NCBI GenBank assembly: GCA_009780695.1
Contig: WQZN01000007.1
Span: 1-64,000 of the forward strand
Direction of reading: 5' to 3'
Origin: Microbacteriaceae bacterium
GTDB taxonomy: Bacteria > Actinomycetota > Actinomycetes > Actinomycetales > Microbacteriaceae
DNA length: 64,000 bases
The notes beneath the pieces are model-generated. The model saw only the letters and a program-made list of their open reading frames with translations. It made no database searches and was not told the DNA's origin. A program made the position numbers and the translations under genes. Below, one piece after another: positions 1 to 10,812 of the stretch (position 1 is its first letter; every line of letters begins with the position of its first letter).

Positions 1-672
<672 letters not shown>

Positions 673-674
673 GC

Positions 675-1004
675 TTACGCGTTCACTTTCTTAGCTGCGG
701 GGTCGACGAGTACATCGCCGTCGGCGATCTCGACCTCGAAAACGGGGACCGGCTCGTAGGCCGGAAGGTTGAGGGGCTTGCCGCTCGCGAGCGAGAACTG
801 CGAGCCGTGCGCCCAGCACTCGATCGTGTCGCCCTCGACGAAGCCCTCGGCGAGCGAGATGTCGCCGTGGGTGCAGGTGTCGCCGATCGCGTACACGTTG
901 TCGGACGCGTCGCGCACGACGGCGATCGCGATGCCGTCGAGGACGACGCGCTTCGCCTCGTTCACGACGAGCTCGTCGAACGCACAGACCTTGATGGATG
1001 CCAT
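675..1004 (-). CDS. Rieske [2Fe-2S] ferredoxin-like protein of the suf operon
   Basis: A 109-aa protein with a Rieske cluster motif: C44-T-H46 and C63-W-A-H66 supply the two Cys and two His ligands. It resembles the small ferredoxin subunits of non-heme iron oxygenases. The ATG at 1004 overlaps the sufD stop by one base (TAATG), and the stop is 2 nt from sufC, so it is translated with the suf genes. A Rieske gene at this position is common in actinobacterial suf operons. I infer a role in electron supply or cluster transfer during assembly; the partner is not known from the sequence. The other possibility is a NirD-like subunit, but no reductase is nearby. Confidence 0.93.
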   Translation of the reverse strand: MASIKVCAFDELVVNEAKRVVLDGIAIAVVRDASDNVYAIGDTCTHGDISLAEGFVEGDTIECWAHGSQFSLASGKPLNLPAYEPVPVFEVEIADGDVLVDPAAKKVNA

Positions 1005-2161
1005 TACTTCACGCCTCCGGAGAGTTCCGCTTCGATCGCGTCGCCCAGGCGCTGCTCGAGCGACTCGACCCCGATCTGCTGCACGATGTCGACGAGGAAG
1101 CCGCGCACGACAAGCCGACGCGCCTCGTCCTCGGTGATGCCCCGCGACTGCAGGTAGAAGAGCTGCTCGTCGTCGAACCGGCCCGTGGCGCTGGCGTGAC
1201 CCGCGCCCTCGATGTCGCCGGTCTCGATCTCGAGGTTCGGCACCGAGTCGGCGCGGGTCCCCTCGGTGAGCACGAGGTTGCGGTTCTGCTCGTACGAGTC
1301 GGTGCCCACGGCCTCCGGCCCGATGAGCACGTCGCCGATCCACACGGTGTGTGCGCCCTGGCCCTGCAGCGCGCCCTTGTAGGTCACGCGGCTCTTGCCG
1401 TGGGCGGCCTCGTGGAACACGTAGACCTGGTGCTCGAGGTGCTGGCCGGCGTCGGCGAAGTACACGCCGAGCAGTTCGACGTCGGCGCCTGTGCCGGCGA
1501 GGCGCGCCGACGGGTTGAGGCGCACGATCTCGCCGCCGAGGCTGACGACGACGTGCTTGAGCCGGGCGTCGCGGCCGACCTTCGCGAAGTGGGCGGAGAC
1601 GTGCTTCGACGCGTCCGACCAGTCCTGCACGGTCACGAGGGTGACGTTCGCGCCGTCGCCGACGACGATCTCGACGTTCTCGGTGAGCAGCGCGTCGCCG
1701 CGGTTCTCGAGGATCAGCGTGGCGTGCGTGTTGGGCGCGACCGACACGATCGTGTGGGCGGCGCGCGGCGCGGTGCCGAGGGATGCCCGGGCCACGGTCG
1801 CCTCGAAGTGCTCTTCGCCCGCGAGCTCCACGAGCAGCGCCTGCTCGAACTGCGACCAGGCGTTCGCGGCGGCGCGGTCTTCGGGCAGGCCGGCGGCGCC
1901 GACCAGCGCGTGGTCGCGGGCGACCCACGAGGTGCTCAGGCCTGCGACATCCGTCGCCTCGATCTCATAGGCGCCGCCGTCGAGCTCGCCGTCGATCAGC
2001 GCGCCCAGCTCGGCGACGGGCGTGTACTTCCACATCGCCTCGCGGCCGGTGACCTGCGGGAAGTCGGCGACCTCGGTCGAGGTCGGGCGCTCCGAGCGCG
2101 TCTGAACGGGGACCGTGGGAAGTGCGGGCACCTCGGTCTCGGTGTAAGTGGTGCTGGTCAC
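1004..2161 (-). CDS. sufD: SufD, Fe-S cluster assembly scaffold subunit
   Basis: A 385-aa beta-helix scaffold protein that pairs with SufB and SufC. The C-terminal core (about residues 250-380) carries the family signature around GAGHASATGRFDDEQLFYLQ, followed by a helical tail rich in Glu and Arg. I chose the GTG at 2161 because it follows the sufB stop by 2 nt and gives the N-terminus MTSTTYTETE, in line with tight operon packing. The variable N-terminal 60 residues are Thr/Pro-rich, as in other actinobacterial SufD. It is co-transcribed with sufB upstream and the Rieske gene downstream. Confidence 0.95.
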   Translation of the reverse strand: MTSTTYTETEVPALPTVPVQTRSERPTSTEVADFPQVTGREAMWKYTPVAELGALIDGELDGGAYEIEATDVAGLSTSWVARDHALVGAAGLPEDRAAANAWSQFEQALLVELAGEEHFEATVARASLGTAPRAAHTIVSVAPNTHATLILENRGDALLTENVEIVVGDGANVTLVTVQDWSDASKHVSAHFAKVGRDARLKHVVVSLGGEIVRLNPSARLAGTGADVELLGVYFADAGQHLEHQVYVFHEAAHGKSRVTYKGALQGQGAHTVWIGDVLIGPEAVGTDSYEQNRNLVLTEGTRADSVPNLEIETGDIEGAGHASATGRFDDEQLFYLQSRGITEDEARRLVVRGFLVDIVQQIGVESLEQRLGDAIEAELSGGVK

Positions 2162-2163
2162 GC

Positions 2164-3600
2164 TTAGCCGACCGATCCTTCCATGCCCATCTCGATGAGC
2201 TTGTTGAGCTCGAGTGCGTACTCCATCGGCAGCTCGCGCGCGATCGGCTCGATGAAGCCGCGCACGATCATCGCCATCGCCTCGTCCTCGGGCATGCCGC
2301 GGCTCATCAGGTAGAAGAGCTGCTCCTCCGAGACCTTCGAGACGGTCGCCTCGTGGCCGAGCTGGACGTCGTCGACGCGGATGTCGATCGCCGGGTACGT
2401 GTCGGAGCGCGAGATCGTGTCGACAAGCAGCGCGTCGCAGCGCACGGTGTTCGCGGCGTGGTGCGCCTTGGCGTCCACCCGCACCTCGCCGCGGTAGCCG
2501 GCCCGGCCGCCGCCGCGTGCGATCGACTTCGAGACGATCGACGACTGCGTGTACGGCGCCATGTGGATCATCTTCGCGCCCGCGTCCTGGTGCTGGCCGG
2601 GGCCCGCGAAGGCGACCGACAGGGTCTCGCCCTTGGCGTGCTCGCCCATCAGGTAGATCGACGGGTACTTCATCGTCACCTTGGAGCCGATGTTGCCGTC
2701 GATCCATTCCATGGTGGCGCCCTCGTGGGCGACGGCGCGCTTGGTCACGAGGTTGTAGACGTTGTTCGACCAGTTCTGGATCGTCGTGTAGCGCACACGG
2801 GCGTTCTTCTTCACGATGATCTCGACGACGGCCGAGTGCAGCGAGTCGCTCTTGTAGATCGGGGCGGTGCAGCCCTCGATGTAGTGGACGTAGGAGTCCT
2901 CGTCGGCGATGATCAGCGTCCGCTCGAACTGGCCCATGTTCTCGGTGTTGATGCGGAAATAGGCCTGCAGCGGGATCTCGACGTGCACGCCCTTCGGCAC
3001 GTAGACGAACGAGCCGCCCGACCACACGGCGGTGTTCAGCGCGGCGAACTTGTTGTCGCCCGAGGGGATGACCGTGCCGAAGTACTCCTCGAAGAACTCG
3101 GGGTGCTCCTTGAGGGCGGTGTCGGTGTCGAGGAAGATGACGCCCTGCGCCTCGAGGTCCTCGCGGATCTGGTGGTAGACCACCTCGGACTCGTACTGCG
3201 CGGCGACGCCGGCGACGAGGCGCTGGCGCTCGGCCTCGGGGATGCCGAGCTTCTCATAGGTGTTGCGGATGTCCTCGGGCAGGTCCTCCCACGACTGGGC
3301 CTGCTTCTCGGTGGACCGCACGAAGTACTTGATGTTGTCGAAGTCGATCTCCGACAGGTCGGCGCCCCAGGTGGGCATCGGCTTCTTGCCGAAGAGGTCG
3401 AGGGCGCGCAGGCGACGCTGCAGCATCCACTCGGGTTCCTTCTTCAGCGCGGAGATGTCGCTGACGACCTCTTTCGAGAGGCCGCGTCGGGCGGATGCGC
3501 CCGCCGCGTCCGGGTCCGACCAGCCGAACTCGTACTGGCCGAGGCCGTCGAGCTCGGGACGGTCGATGAGAACGTCCGGCGCTGCTGCTTCTGTTGACAC
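2164..3600 (-). CDS. sufB: SufB, Fe-S cluster assembly scaffold subunit
   Basis: A 478-aa core scaffold of the SUF system and the first visible gene of the operon. The conserved blocks [35 protein letters not shown] and the C-terminal [20 protein letters not shown] are intact. The length is normal and no intein interrupts it, although SufB is a frequent intein host in mycobacteria. The start is GTG at 3600, with a GAGG ribosome site 9 nt upstream. The 164-nt gap to ctaA (3601-3764) should hold the suf promoter. The usual actinobacterial regulator SufR is not adjacent; its place upstream is taken by ctaA. I see no confident -35/-10 pair there. Confidence 0.97.
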   Translation of the reverse strand: MSTEAAAPDVLIDRPELDGLGQYEFGWSDPDAAGASARRGLSKEVVSDISALKKEPEWMLQRRLRALDLFGKKPMPTWGADLSEIDFDNIKYFVRSTEKQAQSWEDLPEDIRNTYEKLGIPEAERQRLVAGVAAQYESEVVYHQIREDLEAQGVIFLDTDTALKEHPEFFEEYFGTVIPSGDNKFAALNTAVWSGGSFVYVPKGVHVEIPLQAYFRINTENMGQFERTLIIADEDSYVHYIEGCTAPIYKSDSLHSAVVEIIVKKNARVRYTTIQNWSNNVYNLVTKRAVAHEGATMEWIDGNIGSKVTMKYPSIYLMGEHAKGETLSVAFAGPGQHQDAGAKMIHMAPYTQSSIVSKSIARGGGRAGYRGEVRVDAKAHHAANTVRCDALLVDTISRSDTYPAIDIRVDDVQLGHEATVSKVSEEQLFYLMSRGMPEDEAMAMIVRGFIEPIARELPMEYALELNKLIEMGMEGSVG

Positions 3601-3764
3601 AGTTCTTAACCTCGCTTCTGCCTCCGTGACCGGTTATCAGACCGGCTCGCCCGCTCGGTGCCTCTCGGCGCGCGTGCGGCGACGGTCACGAGTCCGTCGC
3701 AGCGGGCGATGATGCGGATGGCGCCCAGGCGCGCAGGCTGCGCGCTGTGGGATCTCTGCAGAGT

Positions 3765-4751
3765 CTACCGAAGGGTGGCGGATGCCTGCGGTGAATCGGC
3801 CGTGATCTGCGCCCGCCCGACGTGCACCGACGGGAAGAGCCCCGGCTGGACGTCCAGCACCAGGCGCACCGCGCCGACCCAGACCAGCGCCGCGCCGACG
3901 ACGTGCAGGATCACGAACACGGCCGGCAGGCCGGTGACGGCCTGCACCACCCCGATCACGCCCTGCAGCAGCAGCGCGGCGACGAAGAACAGAGCCCGCT
4001 CGCGCGCGACCCGCTCCCCCGGTGCGCGCAGAATGACCACCAGCAGCACGCCCAGCGCGAGCGTCACCCCCGCGAGCAGACCGTGCACCCACGTCACGGC
4101 GAGCCAGTCGAAGGCCATCCGAGCGACGGGTGAACCGTCCGCCGCCTGACCCGAGTGCGGGCCGGAGCCCGTCGCGAGCGTTCCCGCGCACACCAGCACG
4201 AGCGTCACGACCAGCGTCAGCCAGCTCAGCCGCCTGGCCGCGGGCGCGACGTCGCGCGGCCGGTCCGGCGCCTCGTGCACGCGGTGCCAGGTCAGCGCGA
4301 TCGAGGTGAGCAGCGCCATCGCCATCAGGAAGTGCGCCGCCACGACGTAGGGGTTGAGCTTCGCGAGCACGCTCACTCCCCCGACGACGGCGTTCGCGAC
4401 GACGAGCCAGAACTGGCTCCACGCGAGGCGCGTGATGCTGCGCACGCGCGGCTTCTGCAGGCGCGCCGCGATGATGACGCACGCGACGGCGATGCAGAGG
4501 ACATCGGTCAGCATGCGGTTGCTGAACTCGATCAGGCCGTGGATGCCGAGCGCGGGCGTCGTCGTGAGCGAACCGGCTTCGCACTCGGGCCAGGTCGGGC
4601 AGCCGAGGCCGGAGCCCGTGACGCGGACGATGCCGCCGCCGAGCACGATCAGCACGCCCATGACGAGCGAGAAGGTGGTGGCCCAGCGCAGCACGCGGGG
4701 CGACAGGGTCCAGCGGTCAGCCGCCCATGCCAGAGGAGTCTTGAGGGGCAT
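3765..4751 (-). CDS. ctaA: Heme A synthase (COX15/CtaA family)
   Basis: A 328-aa integral membrane enzyme that oxidises the C8 methyl group of heme O to give heme A for aa3-type cytochrome oxidase. About eight membrane segments are visible. The four expected heme-ligand histidines lie in HGLIEFSNR, the helix beginning AAHFLMA, VHGLLAG and ILHVVGA, and an extracytoplasmic cysteine pair sits in GLGCPTWPEC. The start is the ATG at 4751, 14 nt after the ctaB stop, so the two heme genes form one transcript running toward suf. The short N-terminus matches the family. Confidence 0.94.
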   Translation of the reverse strand: MPLKTPLAWAADRWTLSPRVLRWATTFSLVMGVLIVLGGGIVRVTGSGLGCPTWPECEAGSLTTTPALGIHGLIEFSNRMLTDVLCIAVACVIIAARLQKPRVRSITRLAWSQFWLVVANAVVGGVSVLAKLNPYVVAAHFLMAMALLTSIALTWHRVHEAPDRPRDVAPAARRLSWLTLVVTLVLVCAGTLATGSGPHSGQAADGSPVARMAFDWLAVTWVHGLLAGVTLALGVLLVVILRAPGERVARERALFFVAALLLQGVIGVVQAVTGLPAVFVILHVVGAALVWVGAVRLVLDVQPGLFPSVHVGRAQITADSPQASATLR

Positions 4752-4765
4752 CCGTCTATCGGGGT

Positions 4766-5692
4766 CTAGAAGTGGAGCAGCGGGTCGATCGCGACCGCGA
4801 GGAACAGGATCGACAGGTAGGTGATCGAGCCGTGGAAGACGCGCATCGGCGAGACCTCCTCGTGACGGATCGCCAGGTTGTAGAGGCGGTGCGTCTCGTA
4901 GACGAACCACGCGCCGGACGCGACGGCGCCGATCGTGTACACCCAGCCCATGCCCGCGACGGGGATGAGCAGGAGCGAGCAGACGACGGTCGCCCAGGCG
5001 TAGAGGATGACCTGCAGGCCGACCTGCGCGCGGCCGCGCACGACGCCGAGCATCGGCACCCCGACCGACTTGTAGTCGTCGCGGTACTTCATGGACAGCG
5101 GCCAGTAATGCGGCGGGGTCCAGAGGAAGACGACGGCGAAGAGGATGAACGGCGCCCAGCTCAGGCTGTGCGTCACCGCGGACCACCCGATGAGCACCGG
5201 GAAGCAGCCGGCGATGCCGCCCCAGATGATGTTCTGCGCGGTGCGGCGCTTGAGCCACATCGTGTAGACGAGCACGTAGAACAGGATCGCGGCGACCGAC
5301 AGCGCGGCGGCGAACCAGTTGGTCGTCAGCGCGAGCCACGCGGTCGAGACGATGCCGAGCACCCACGAGAACACCCACGCCTCGCGCGGGCTCAGCTCGC
5401 CCGTGACGAGCGGGCGGTTCTTCGTGCGCTTCATGACCGCGTCGATGTCGCGGTCGATGTACATGTTGAAGGATGCCGCGGAGCCGGCCGAGAGGGCCCC
5501 GCCGATCACGGTCGCGACGATGAGCCAGATGTTCGGCAGGCCGTGGGCCGCGAGGATCATCACCGGGATCGTGGTGACGAGCAGCAACTCCATCACGCGC
5601 GGCTTGGTCAGCGCGACGTAGGCGAGGGCCTTGCGCTTGATGCCGATGCGCGCGGGGGCGGCTTCCGCCCGGCTCTCTACGGCAATACCCAT
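4766..5692 (-). CDS. ctaB: Protoheme IX farnesyltransferase (heme O synthase)
   Basis: A 308-aa UbiA-family membrane prenyltransferase that attaches farnesyl to heme B, giving heme O, the substrate of the downstream CtaA. The first Asp-rich motif [19 protein letters not shown] and the second loop motif [10 protein letters not shown] are both intact, as are the multiple membrane helices. The start is ATG at 5692, preceded by GAGGAG. It is transcribed divergently from tkt across a 261-nt spacer. The order ctaB next to tkt is an old actinobacterial linkage, also seen around M. tuberculosis Rv1449c-Rv1451. Confidence 0.96.
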   Translation of the reverse strand: MGIAVESRAEAAPARIGIKRKALAYVALTKPRVMELLLVTTIPVMILAAHGLPNIWLIVATVIGGALSAGSAASFNMYIDRDIDAVMKRTKNRPLVTGELSPREAWVFSWVLGIVSTAWLALTTNWFAAALSVAAILFYVLVYTMWLKRRTAQNIIWGGIAGCFPVLIGWSAVTHSLSWAPFILFAVVFLWTPPHYWPLSMKYRDDYKSVGVPMLGVVRGRAQVGLQVILYAWATVVCSLLLIPVAGMGWVYTIGAVASGAWFVYETHRLYNLAIRHEEVSPMRVFHGSITYLSILFLAVAIDPLLHF

Positions 5693-5953
5693 GGCTCCTC
5701 GAGGGTGGTGGTTGTGCGTCGAGTTTAGTTCACGCTCGCCCGGTAGAACGCTGCCGTCGCCCGCGTGACTATGCTGGTGGTGCTCGCCTTCCGAGGCTTA
5801 CACAGACACGACAACGTTCCAGCCTGACGGCTGGGAGAAGTCTGCGAAGCGCCGCGGTTGCCAATGATGTCCGTGGCGGCACAACCGATAAGCGGCGGGT
5901 GCATGGAAACAGAGGCCCGACCGCACTGAGATAGTTCAGAAGGGTCTATTCCA
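5693..5953. promoter_or_regulatory. Divergent ctaB/tkt intergenic region with structured tkt leader
   Basis: The longest non-coding stretch in the window. On the minus strand TAAACT (5722-5727) is a candidate ctaB -10. On the plus strand TATGCT (5770-5775) is a candidate -10 that would give tkt a leader of about 170 nt. That leader can form several hairpins: CCAGCC/GGCTGG at 5819-5834, GGTTG/CAACC at 5856-5886 with an inner GCCA/TGGC, and a GC-rich pairing between about 5892 and 5930. The sequence AGAAGG at 5938-5943 is the tkt ribosome site. I recognise no known riboswitch class and found no convincing -35 boxes. Confidence 0.4.
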
Positions 5954-8056
5954 GTGGCAGCTCTGCAATGGGATTCCATTGACAACAAGGCAGTCGACAC
6001 GGTCCGCGTTCTTGCGGCCGACGCCGTTGAGAAGGTCGGCAACGGCCATCCCGGCACCGCCATGAGCCTGGCCCCTGCGGCCTATCTGCTGTGGCAGAAG
6101 GTCATGCGCCGCGACCCGAGCGATGACCAGTGGATCGGTCAGGACCGCTTCATCCTCTCCATCGGCCATTCCTCGCTCACGCAGTACATCCAGCTGTACC
6201 TGGGCGGCTACGGGCTGGAGCTGTCGGACATCGAGGCGTTGCGCACGTGGGGCTCGCTGACCCCGGGCCACCCGGAGTACCGCCACACCAAGGGTGTGGA
6301 GATCACGACAGGTCCGCTCGGCCAGGGTCTGGCCTCGGCTGTGGGCTTCGCTTATGCGCAGCGCTACGAGCGCGGTCTCTTCGACCCGCAGGCGCCTGCC
6401 GGCACCTCGCCCTTCGACCACTACACCTATGTCCTCGCGGGCGACGGCGACATCGAAGAGGGCGTCACGAGCGAGGCCGGCCAGCTCGCGGGCACGCAGC
6501 AGCTGGGCAACCTCGTCGTCATCTACGACAAGAACAACATCTCCATCGAGGACAACACCGACATCGCCCTGTCTGAGGACACCGCGAAGCGCTACGAGGC
6601 CTACGGCTGGGACGTGCGTGTCGTGGACTGGTTCAAGACCGGCGAGTACGTCGAGGACGTGCACGAGCTGTTCGAGACCATCGAGGCGGCCAAGCAGGTC
6701 GGTGACAAGCCCTCGATCATCATCCTGAAGACCCTCATCGGCCACCCGTCGCCGACCAAGCAGGGCACCGGCAAGGTGCACGGCGCCAAGCTCGGCGCGG
6801 AAGAGGTCGCCGGCGTGAAGAAGGCGCTCGGCTTCGACCCCGAGAAGAGCTTCGAGGTGGATCCCGAGGTCCTCGCGCACACCCGCGGGGCCGTCGAGCG
6901 CGGTGCTGCGCAGCGTGCGGAGTGGCAGAAGGGCTTCGATGCCTGGGCTGCTGCGAACCCCGAGCGCAAGGCGCTGTTCGACCGTCTCGAGGCCGGCGCT
7001 CTGCCGGAGGGCCTCGAGGGCGCGCTGCCGGTGTTCGAGGCCGGCAAGGAGGTCTCGACCCGTGCCGCGAGCGGCAAGTCGATCAACGCGCTGGCCGCGC
7101 AGCTGCCCGAGCTGTGGGGCGGTTCGGCCGACCTCGCCGAGTCGAACCTGACCACCATCGAGGGCGGCGGCTCGTTCCTGCCCTCCTCGATCACCACGCC
7201 CGAGTGGGGCACGGGCAACCCCTACGGCCGCATCCTGCACTTCGGCATCCGCGAGCACGCGATGGGCGCGATCCTCAACGGCATCACGCTGCACGGCAAG
7301 ACCCGCTCGTTCGGCGGCACGTTCCTGCAGTTCGCCGACTACATGCGCCCGGCCGTGCGTCTGGCCGCGCTCATGAACATCCCGTCGATCTTCGTGTGGA
7401 CCCACGACTCCGTGGCCCTCGGCGAGGACGGCCCGACGCACCAGCCGGTCGAGCACCTGGCCGCGCTGCGCGCGATCCCGAACCTCGCGATCGTCCGCCC
7501 CGGCGACGCCAACGAGACCGCCTACGCCTGGTACGAGACCATCAAGCGCCAGGACGGCCCCGTCGGCCTCGCGCTGACCCGTCAGAACATCCCGGTGTTC
7601 GAGCGCGGCGAGGGCGAGGCCTCGGGCGAGACCTTCGCCTCGGCCAAGTTCGTCGGCAAGGGCGCGTATGTCCTGGCCGAGGCCCCGAACGGCACCCCCG
7701 ACGTGATCCTCATCGCGACCGGCTCCGAGCTGCAGCTCGCGGTGAACGCGCGCGCCGAGCTCGCGAAGGACGGCATCAATGCCCGCGTCGTCTCGGTGCC
7801 GAGCCAGGAGTGGTTCGCCGAGCAGAGCGACGAGTACAAGGAGTCGGTGCTGCCGGCATCCGTCATCGCCCGCGTCGCCGTCGAGGCGGGGCTCGCGCTC
7901 TCGTGGCACAGCTGGGTCGGCACCGCCGGCCGCATCGTCTCGATCGAGCACTTCGGCGCCTCGGCTGACTACAAGACCCTGTTCGAGAAGTTCGGCATCA
8001 CGACGGACGCCGTCATCGCCGCCGCCAAGGAGACCCTGGCCGCTGCGGCCAAGTGA
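5954..8056 (+). CDS. tkt: Transketolase
   Basis: A 700-aa thiamine-diphosphate enzyme that moves two-carbon units between pentose-phosphate sugars. It has [11 protein letters not shown] at residues 31-41, the ThDP motif beginning GDGDIEEG near residue 163 and ending at KNN, the [10 protein letters not shown] segment, and the catalytic [17 protein letters not shown] stretch. The length is standard. The GTG start at 5954 is supported by AGAAGG 10 nt upstream. It is the first gene of a plus-strand operon tkt-tal-pgi-zwf-opcA-pgl that collects the oxidative and non-oxidative pentose-phosphate steps; tal starts 39 nt downstream. Confidence 0.98.
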   Translation: MAALQWDSIDNKAVDTVRVLAADAVEKVGNGHPGTAMSLAPAAYLLWQKVMRRDPSDDQWIGQDRFILSIGHSSLTQYIQLYLGGYGLELSDIEALRTWGSLTPGHPEYRHTKGVEITTGPLGQGLASAVGFAYAQRYERGLFDPQAPAGTSPFDHYTYVLAGDGDIEEGVTSEAGQLAGTQQLGNLVVIYDKNNISIEDNTDIALSEDTAKRYEAYGWDVRVVDWFKTGEYVEDVHELFETIEAAKQVGDKPSIIILKTLIGHPSPTKQGTGKVHGAKLGAEEVAGVKKALGFDPEKSFEVDPEVLAHTRGAVERGAAQRAEWQKGFDAWAAANPERKALFDRLEAGALPEGLEGALPVFEAGKEVSTRAASGKSINALAAQLPELWGGSADLAESNLTTIEGGGSFLPSSITTPEWGTGNPYGRILHFGIREHAMGAILNGITLHGKTRSFGGTFLQFADYMRPAVRLAALMNIPSIFVWTHDSVALGEDGPTHQPVEHLAALRAIPNLAIVRPGDANETAYAWYETIKRQDGPVGLALTRQNIPVFERGEGEASGETFASAKFVGKGAYVLAEAPNGTPDVILIATGSELQLAVNARAELAKDGINARVVSVPSQEWFAEQSDEYKESVLPASVIARVAVEAGLALSWHSWVGTAGRIVSIEHFGASADYKTLFEKFGITTDAVIAAAKETLAAAAK

Positions 8057-8095
8057 CCGTCCGAGCCTGATATCTCAAGGAAAGAAGAGAACGAC

Positions 8096-9202
8096 ATGAG
8101 CACTCCCACCGCACAGCTCAGCGCAGCCGGCGTCAGCATCTGGCTGGACGACCTCTCCCGCAGCCGCATCAGCTCGGGCAACCTGCAGCAGCTGATCGAC
8201 GAGAAGAACGTCGTCGGCGTCACCACCAACCCGACGATCTTCGCCGCCGCCATCGGCAAGGGCGAGGGCTACGCCGAGAAGGTCGCCGCCCTCGCGGCCG
8301 CAGGCAAGTCGGCCACCGAGGCCATCTTCGAGCTCACCACCGCCGACGTCGCCGACGCCTCGGACATCTTCCGCCCGATCTACGACGCCACTGGCGGCTT
8401 CGACGGCCGCGTCTCGATCGAGGTCGAGCCGGGCTTGGCGAACGACGCCGCGGGCACCATCGCCCAGGCCGAGCAGCTGTGGAACAAGGTCGGCAAGGAG
8501 AACGCCCTCATCAAGATCCCCGCCACCAAGGCGGGCCTCGAGGCGATCGCCGCGGTCATCGGAAAGGGCATCAGCGTCAACGTCACGCTGATCTTCTCGC
8601 TCGAGCGCTACCGCGAGGTCATCAACGCCTACCTGACCGGTCTCGAGACCGCGAAGGCCGCAGGCCACGACATCTCGAAGATCCACTCGGTCGCCTCGTT
8701 CTTCGTCTCGCGCGTGGACACCGAGATCGACAAGCGCCTGACCGCGATCGGCACGGATGCCGCCCTCGCCCTCAAGAGCAAGGCCGGCGTCGCCAACGCC
8801 CAGCTGGCCTACCAGGTCTTCGAGCAGGAGTTCCAGACCGAGCGCGCCGCGGGCCTGCTCGCCGCCGGCGCCAACAAGCAGCGCCCGCTGTGGGCCTCCA
8901 CCGGCGTCAAGGACCCGGCCCTGCCCGACACCCTATACGTGACCGGCCTGGTCGCCGAGGGCATCGTCAACACCATGCCTGAGAAGACCCTCGAGGCGAC
9001 CTTCGACCACGGCGTGGTCGAGGGCGACACCATCACCGGCGCCTACGCCGAAGCAGCCGCCGTTCTCGACGCCATCGCGAACGCCGGCGTCGACTACAAC
9101 GACGTCGTCGCCCTGCTCGAGACCGAGGGCGTCGACAAGTTCATCGCCTCCTGGAACGAACTCGTGGAAGGCGTCGAGGCCGCACTGGAGGCATCCAAGT
9201 GA
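8096..9202 (+). CDS. tal: Transaldolase
   Basis: A 368-aa enzyme of the non-oxidative pentose-phosphate branch that transfers dihydroxyacetone units from sedoheptulose-7-phosphate. It is the long actinobacterial Tal type, with an N-terminal SIWLDDLSR motif, TTNPTIF near residue 43, and the Schiff-base lysine K140 in [20 protein letters not shown] lies just before the ATG at 8096. The last four bases overlap the pgi start (GTGA), so the two are translationally coupled. Confidence 0.97.
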   Translation: MSTPTAQLSAAGVSIWLDDLSRSRISSGNLQQLIDEKNVVGVTTNPTIFAAAIGKGEGYAEKVAALAAAGKSATEAIFELTTADVADASDIFRPIYDATGGFDGRVSIEVEPGLANDAAGTIAQAEQLWNKVGKENALIKIPATKAGLEAIAAVIGKGISVNVTLIFSLERYREVINAYLTGLETAKAAGHDISKIHSVASFFVSRVDTEIDKRLTAIGTDAALALKSKAGVANAQLAYQVFEQEFQTERAAGLLAAGANKQRPLWASTGVKDPALPDTLYVTGLVAEGIVNTMPEKTLEATFDHGVVEGDTITGAYAEAAAVLDAIANAGVDYNDVVALLETEGVDKFIASWNELVEGVEAALEASK

Positions 9203-10800
9203 CCGTTCAGATCCATGTCAGCGGCGCGGTGAAGGAGGCCGTCGAGGCGGCCCTCCCCACCCTCGTCGCGGACCTGGTCGCGTCGGGCATCTTCGCCCAG
9301 GACGCGACCCTGTGGGGTCCCGACGCCGAGTCCGAGGCGAGCATCCGCCTCGGCTGGATCGACGCCGTCAACATCTCGCGCCCGCTCATCCCGGAGATCT
9401 ACGCGCTCCGCGACAAGCTGCGTGCGGCCGGTGTCGACCACATCGTGCTCGGCGGCATGGGCGGCTCGTCGCTCGCCCCCGAGGTCATCACGAACACCAA
9501 GGGCGCCGAGCTGACGATCCTCGACACGACCGACCCGGGCCAGGTGCTCGCCGCCATCGGCGACCGCCTCGCCACGACGGCCGTCGTCGTCTCGTCGAAG
9601 TCGGGCGGCACGCTCGAGACCGACAGCCACAAGCGCATCTACGAGAAGTCGTTCCGCGATGCGGGCATCGACCCGCTCGAGCGCGTCGTCATCGTGACCG
9701 ACCCGGGTTCGCCGCTCGACACGAGCGCACGCGAGGCCGGCTACACGGTGTTCAACGCCGACCCGAACGTGGGCGGCCGCTACTCGGCGCTCACGGCCTT
9801 CGGTCTCGTGCCCTCGGGTCTCGCGGGTGTCGACCTCGACGAGCTGCTCATCGAGGCCGAGGCCGGCCTGCGCGAGCTCGCGATCGACGATGTGAAGAAC
9901 CCGGGCCTGATCCTCGGTGCCGCCATGGCCTCGAAGGGCAAGCTCGGCATCGTCACCGACGGCAGCCCGCTCGTGGGCTTCGGCGACTGGGCCGAGCAGC
10001 TCATCGCCGAGTCGACCGGCAAGCTCGGCAAGGGCGTCCTGCCCGTCGTCCTCGGCACCGAGGCGCCGGAGCTCGACGAGAAGCTCGCCGACCTGCAGAT
10101 CGCCCGCCTCGTCGAGGACGCGACCGAGTTCCACCTGCTGCGCCGCGACCGCCACGAGGGCGAGATCCTGGTCTCAGGCTCGCTCGGCTCGCAGTTCGTG
10201 GTGTGGGAGTTCGCGACCGCCGTCGCCGGACGCCTCATCGGCATCAACCCCTTCGACCAGCCCGACGTCGAGGCCGCCAAGGCCGCCGCGCGGGCGCTGC
10301 TCGACGCGACGCCCGAGGCCGTGGCCCCGGCGTTCGTCCAGGACGGCGTCGAGGTGCGTGCCACCGAGGGGCTCCTCGGCGGGGCATCCGACCTCGACGG
10401 CGCCATCGCCGCCCTGCTCGCGCAGCTGCCCGAGGACGGCTATGTGGCCGTGCAGGCGTATGTCGACCGCGTCGCGCTGCCGCAGCTCGCCGGCATCCGC
10501 GACCTGATCGCCGCCCGTGCGAAGCGCCCCGTCACCTTCGGGTGGGGCCCGCGCTTCCTGCACTCGACCGGCCAGTTCCACAAGGGCGGCCCCGCGGTCG
10601 GCGTGTTCCTCCAGATCACGGCGAACGCCGCTCAGGACCTGCAGATCCCGGACCGTCCGTTCACCTTCGGCCAGCTCATCCAGGCACAGGCCGCCGGCGA
10701 CGGCGCTGTCCTGGCCCAGCACGGCCGACCGGTGCTGACCCTCAACCTCACCGACGCGGCGGCGGACATCGCCACCCTGTTCGGCGCGGTGAACGAGTAG
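9199..10800 (+). CDS. pgi: Glucose-6-phosphate isomerase
   Basis: A 533-aa cytosolic isomerase that interconverts glucose-6-phosphate and fructose-6-phosphate. It has the SIS-type phosphosugar fold motifs [12 protein letters not shown] and [10 protein letters not shown], the [12 protein letters not shown] segment, and a C-terminal [12 protein letters not shown] catalytic loop. This is the actinobacterial type found between tal and zwf, and it differs from the classical E. coli Pgi. The GTG start overlaps the tal stop by 4 nt. Its place in the operon lets hexose phosphate formed by tkt and tal re-enter the zwf step. Confidence 0.94.
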   Translation: MTVQIHVSGAVKEAVEAALPTLVADLVASGIFAQDATLWGPDAESEASIRLGWIDAVNISRPLIPEIYALRDKLRAAGVDHIVLGGMGGSSLAPEVITNTKGAELTILDTTDPGQVLAAIGDRLATTAVVVSSKSGGTLETDSHKRIYEKSFRDAGIDPLERVVIVTDPGSPLDTSAREAGYTVFNADPNVGGRYSALTAFGLVPSGLAGVDLDELLIEAEAGLRELAIDDVKNPGLILGAAMASKGKLGIVTDGSPLVGFGDWAEQLIAESTGKLGKGVLPVVLGTEAPELDEKLADLQIARLVEDATEFHLLRRDRHEGEILVSGSLGSQFVVWEFATAVAGRLIGINPFDQPDVEAAKAAARALLDATPEAVAPAFVQDGVEVRATEGLLGGASDLDGAIAALLAQLPEDGYVAVQAYVDRVALPQLAGIRDLIAARAKRPVTFGWGPRFLHSTGQFHKGGPAVGVFLQITANAAQDLQIPDRPFTFGQLIQAQAAGDGAVLAQHGRPVLTLNLTDAAADIATLFGAVNE

Positions 10801-10812
10801 TAAGAGAGTTCC

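Noticed and set aside
2164..3600. Intein in SufB
   Set aside because: The length (478 aa) and continuous motifs show none.
5725..6063. Minus-strand 112-residue frame over the tkt leader
   Set aside because: It overlaps the tkt start and the structured spacer; no ribosome site, no family.
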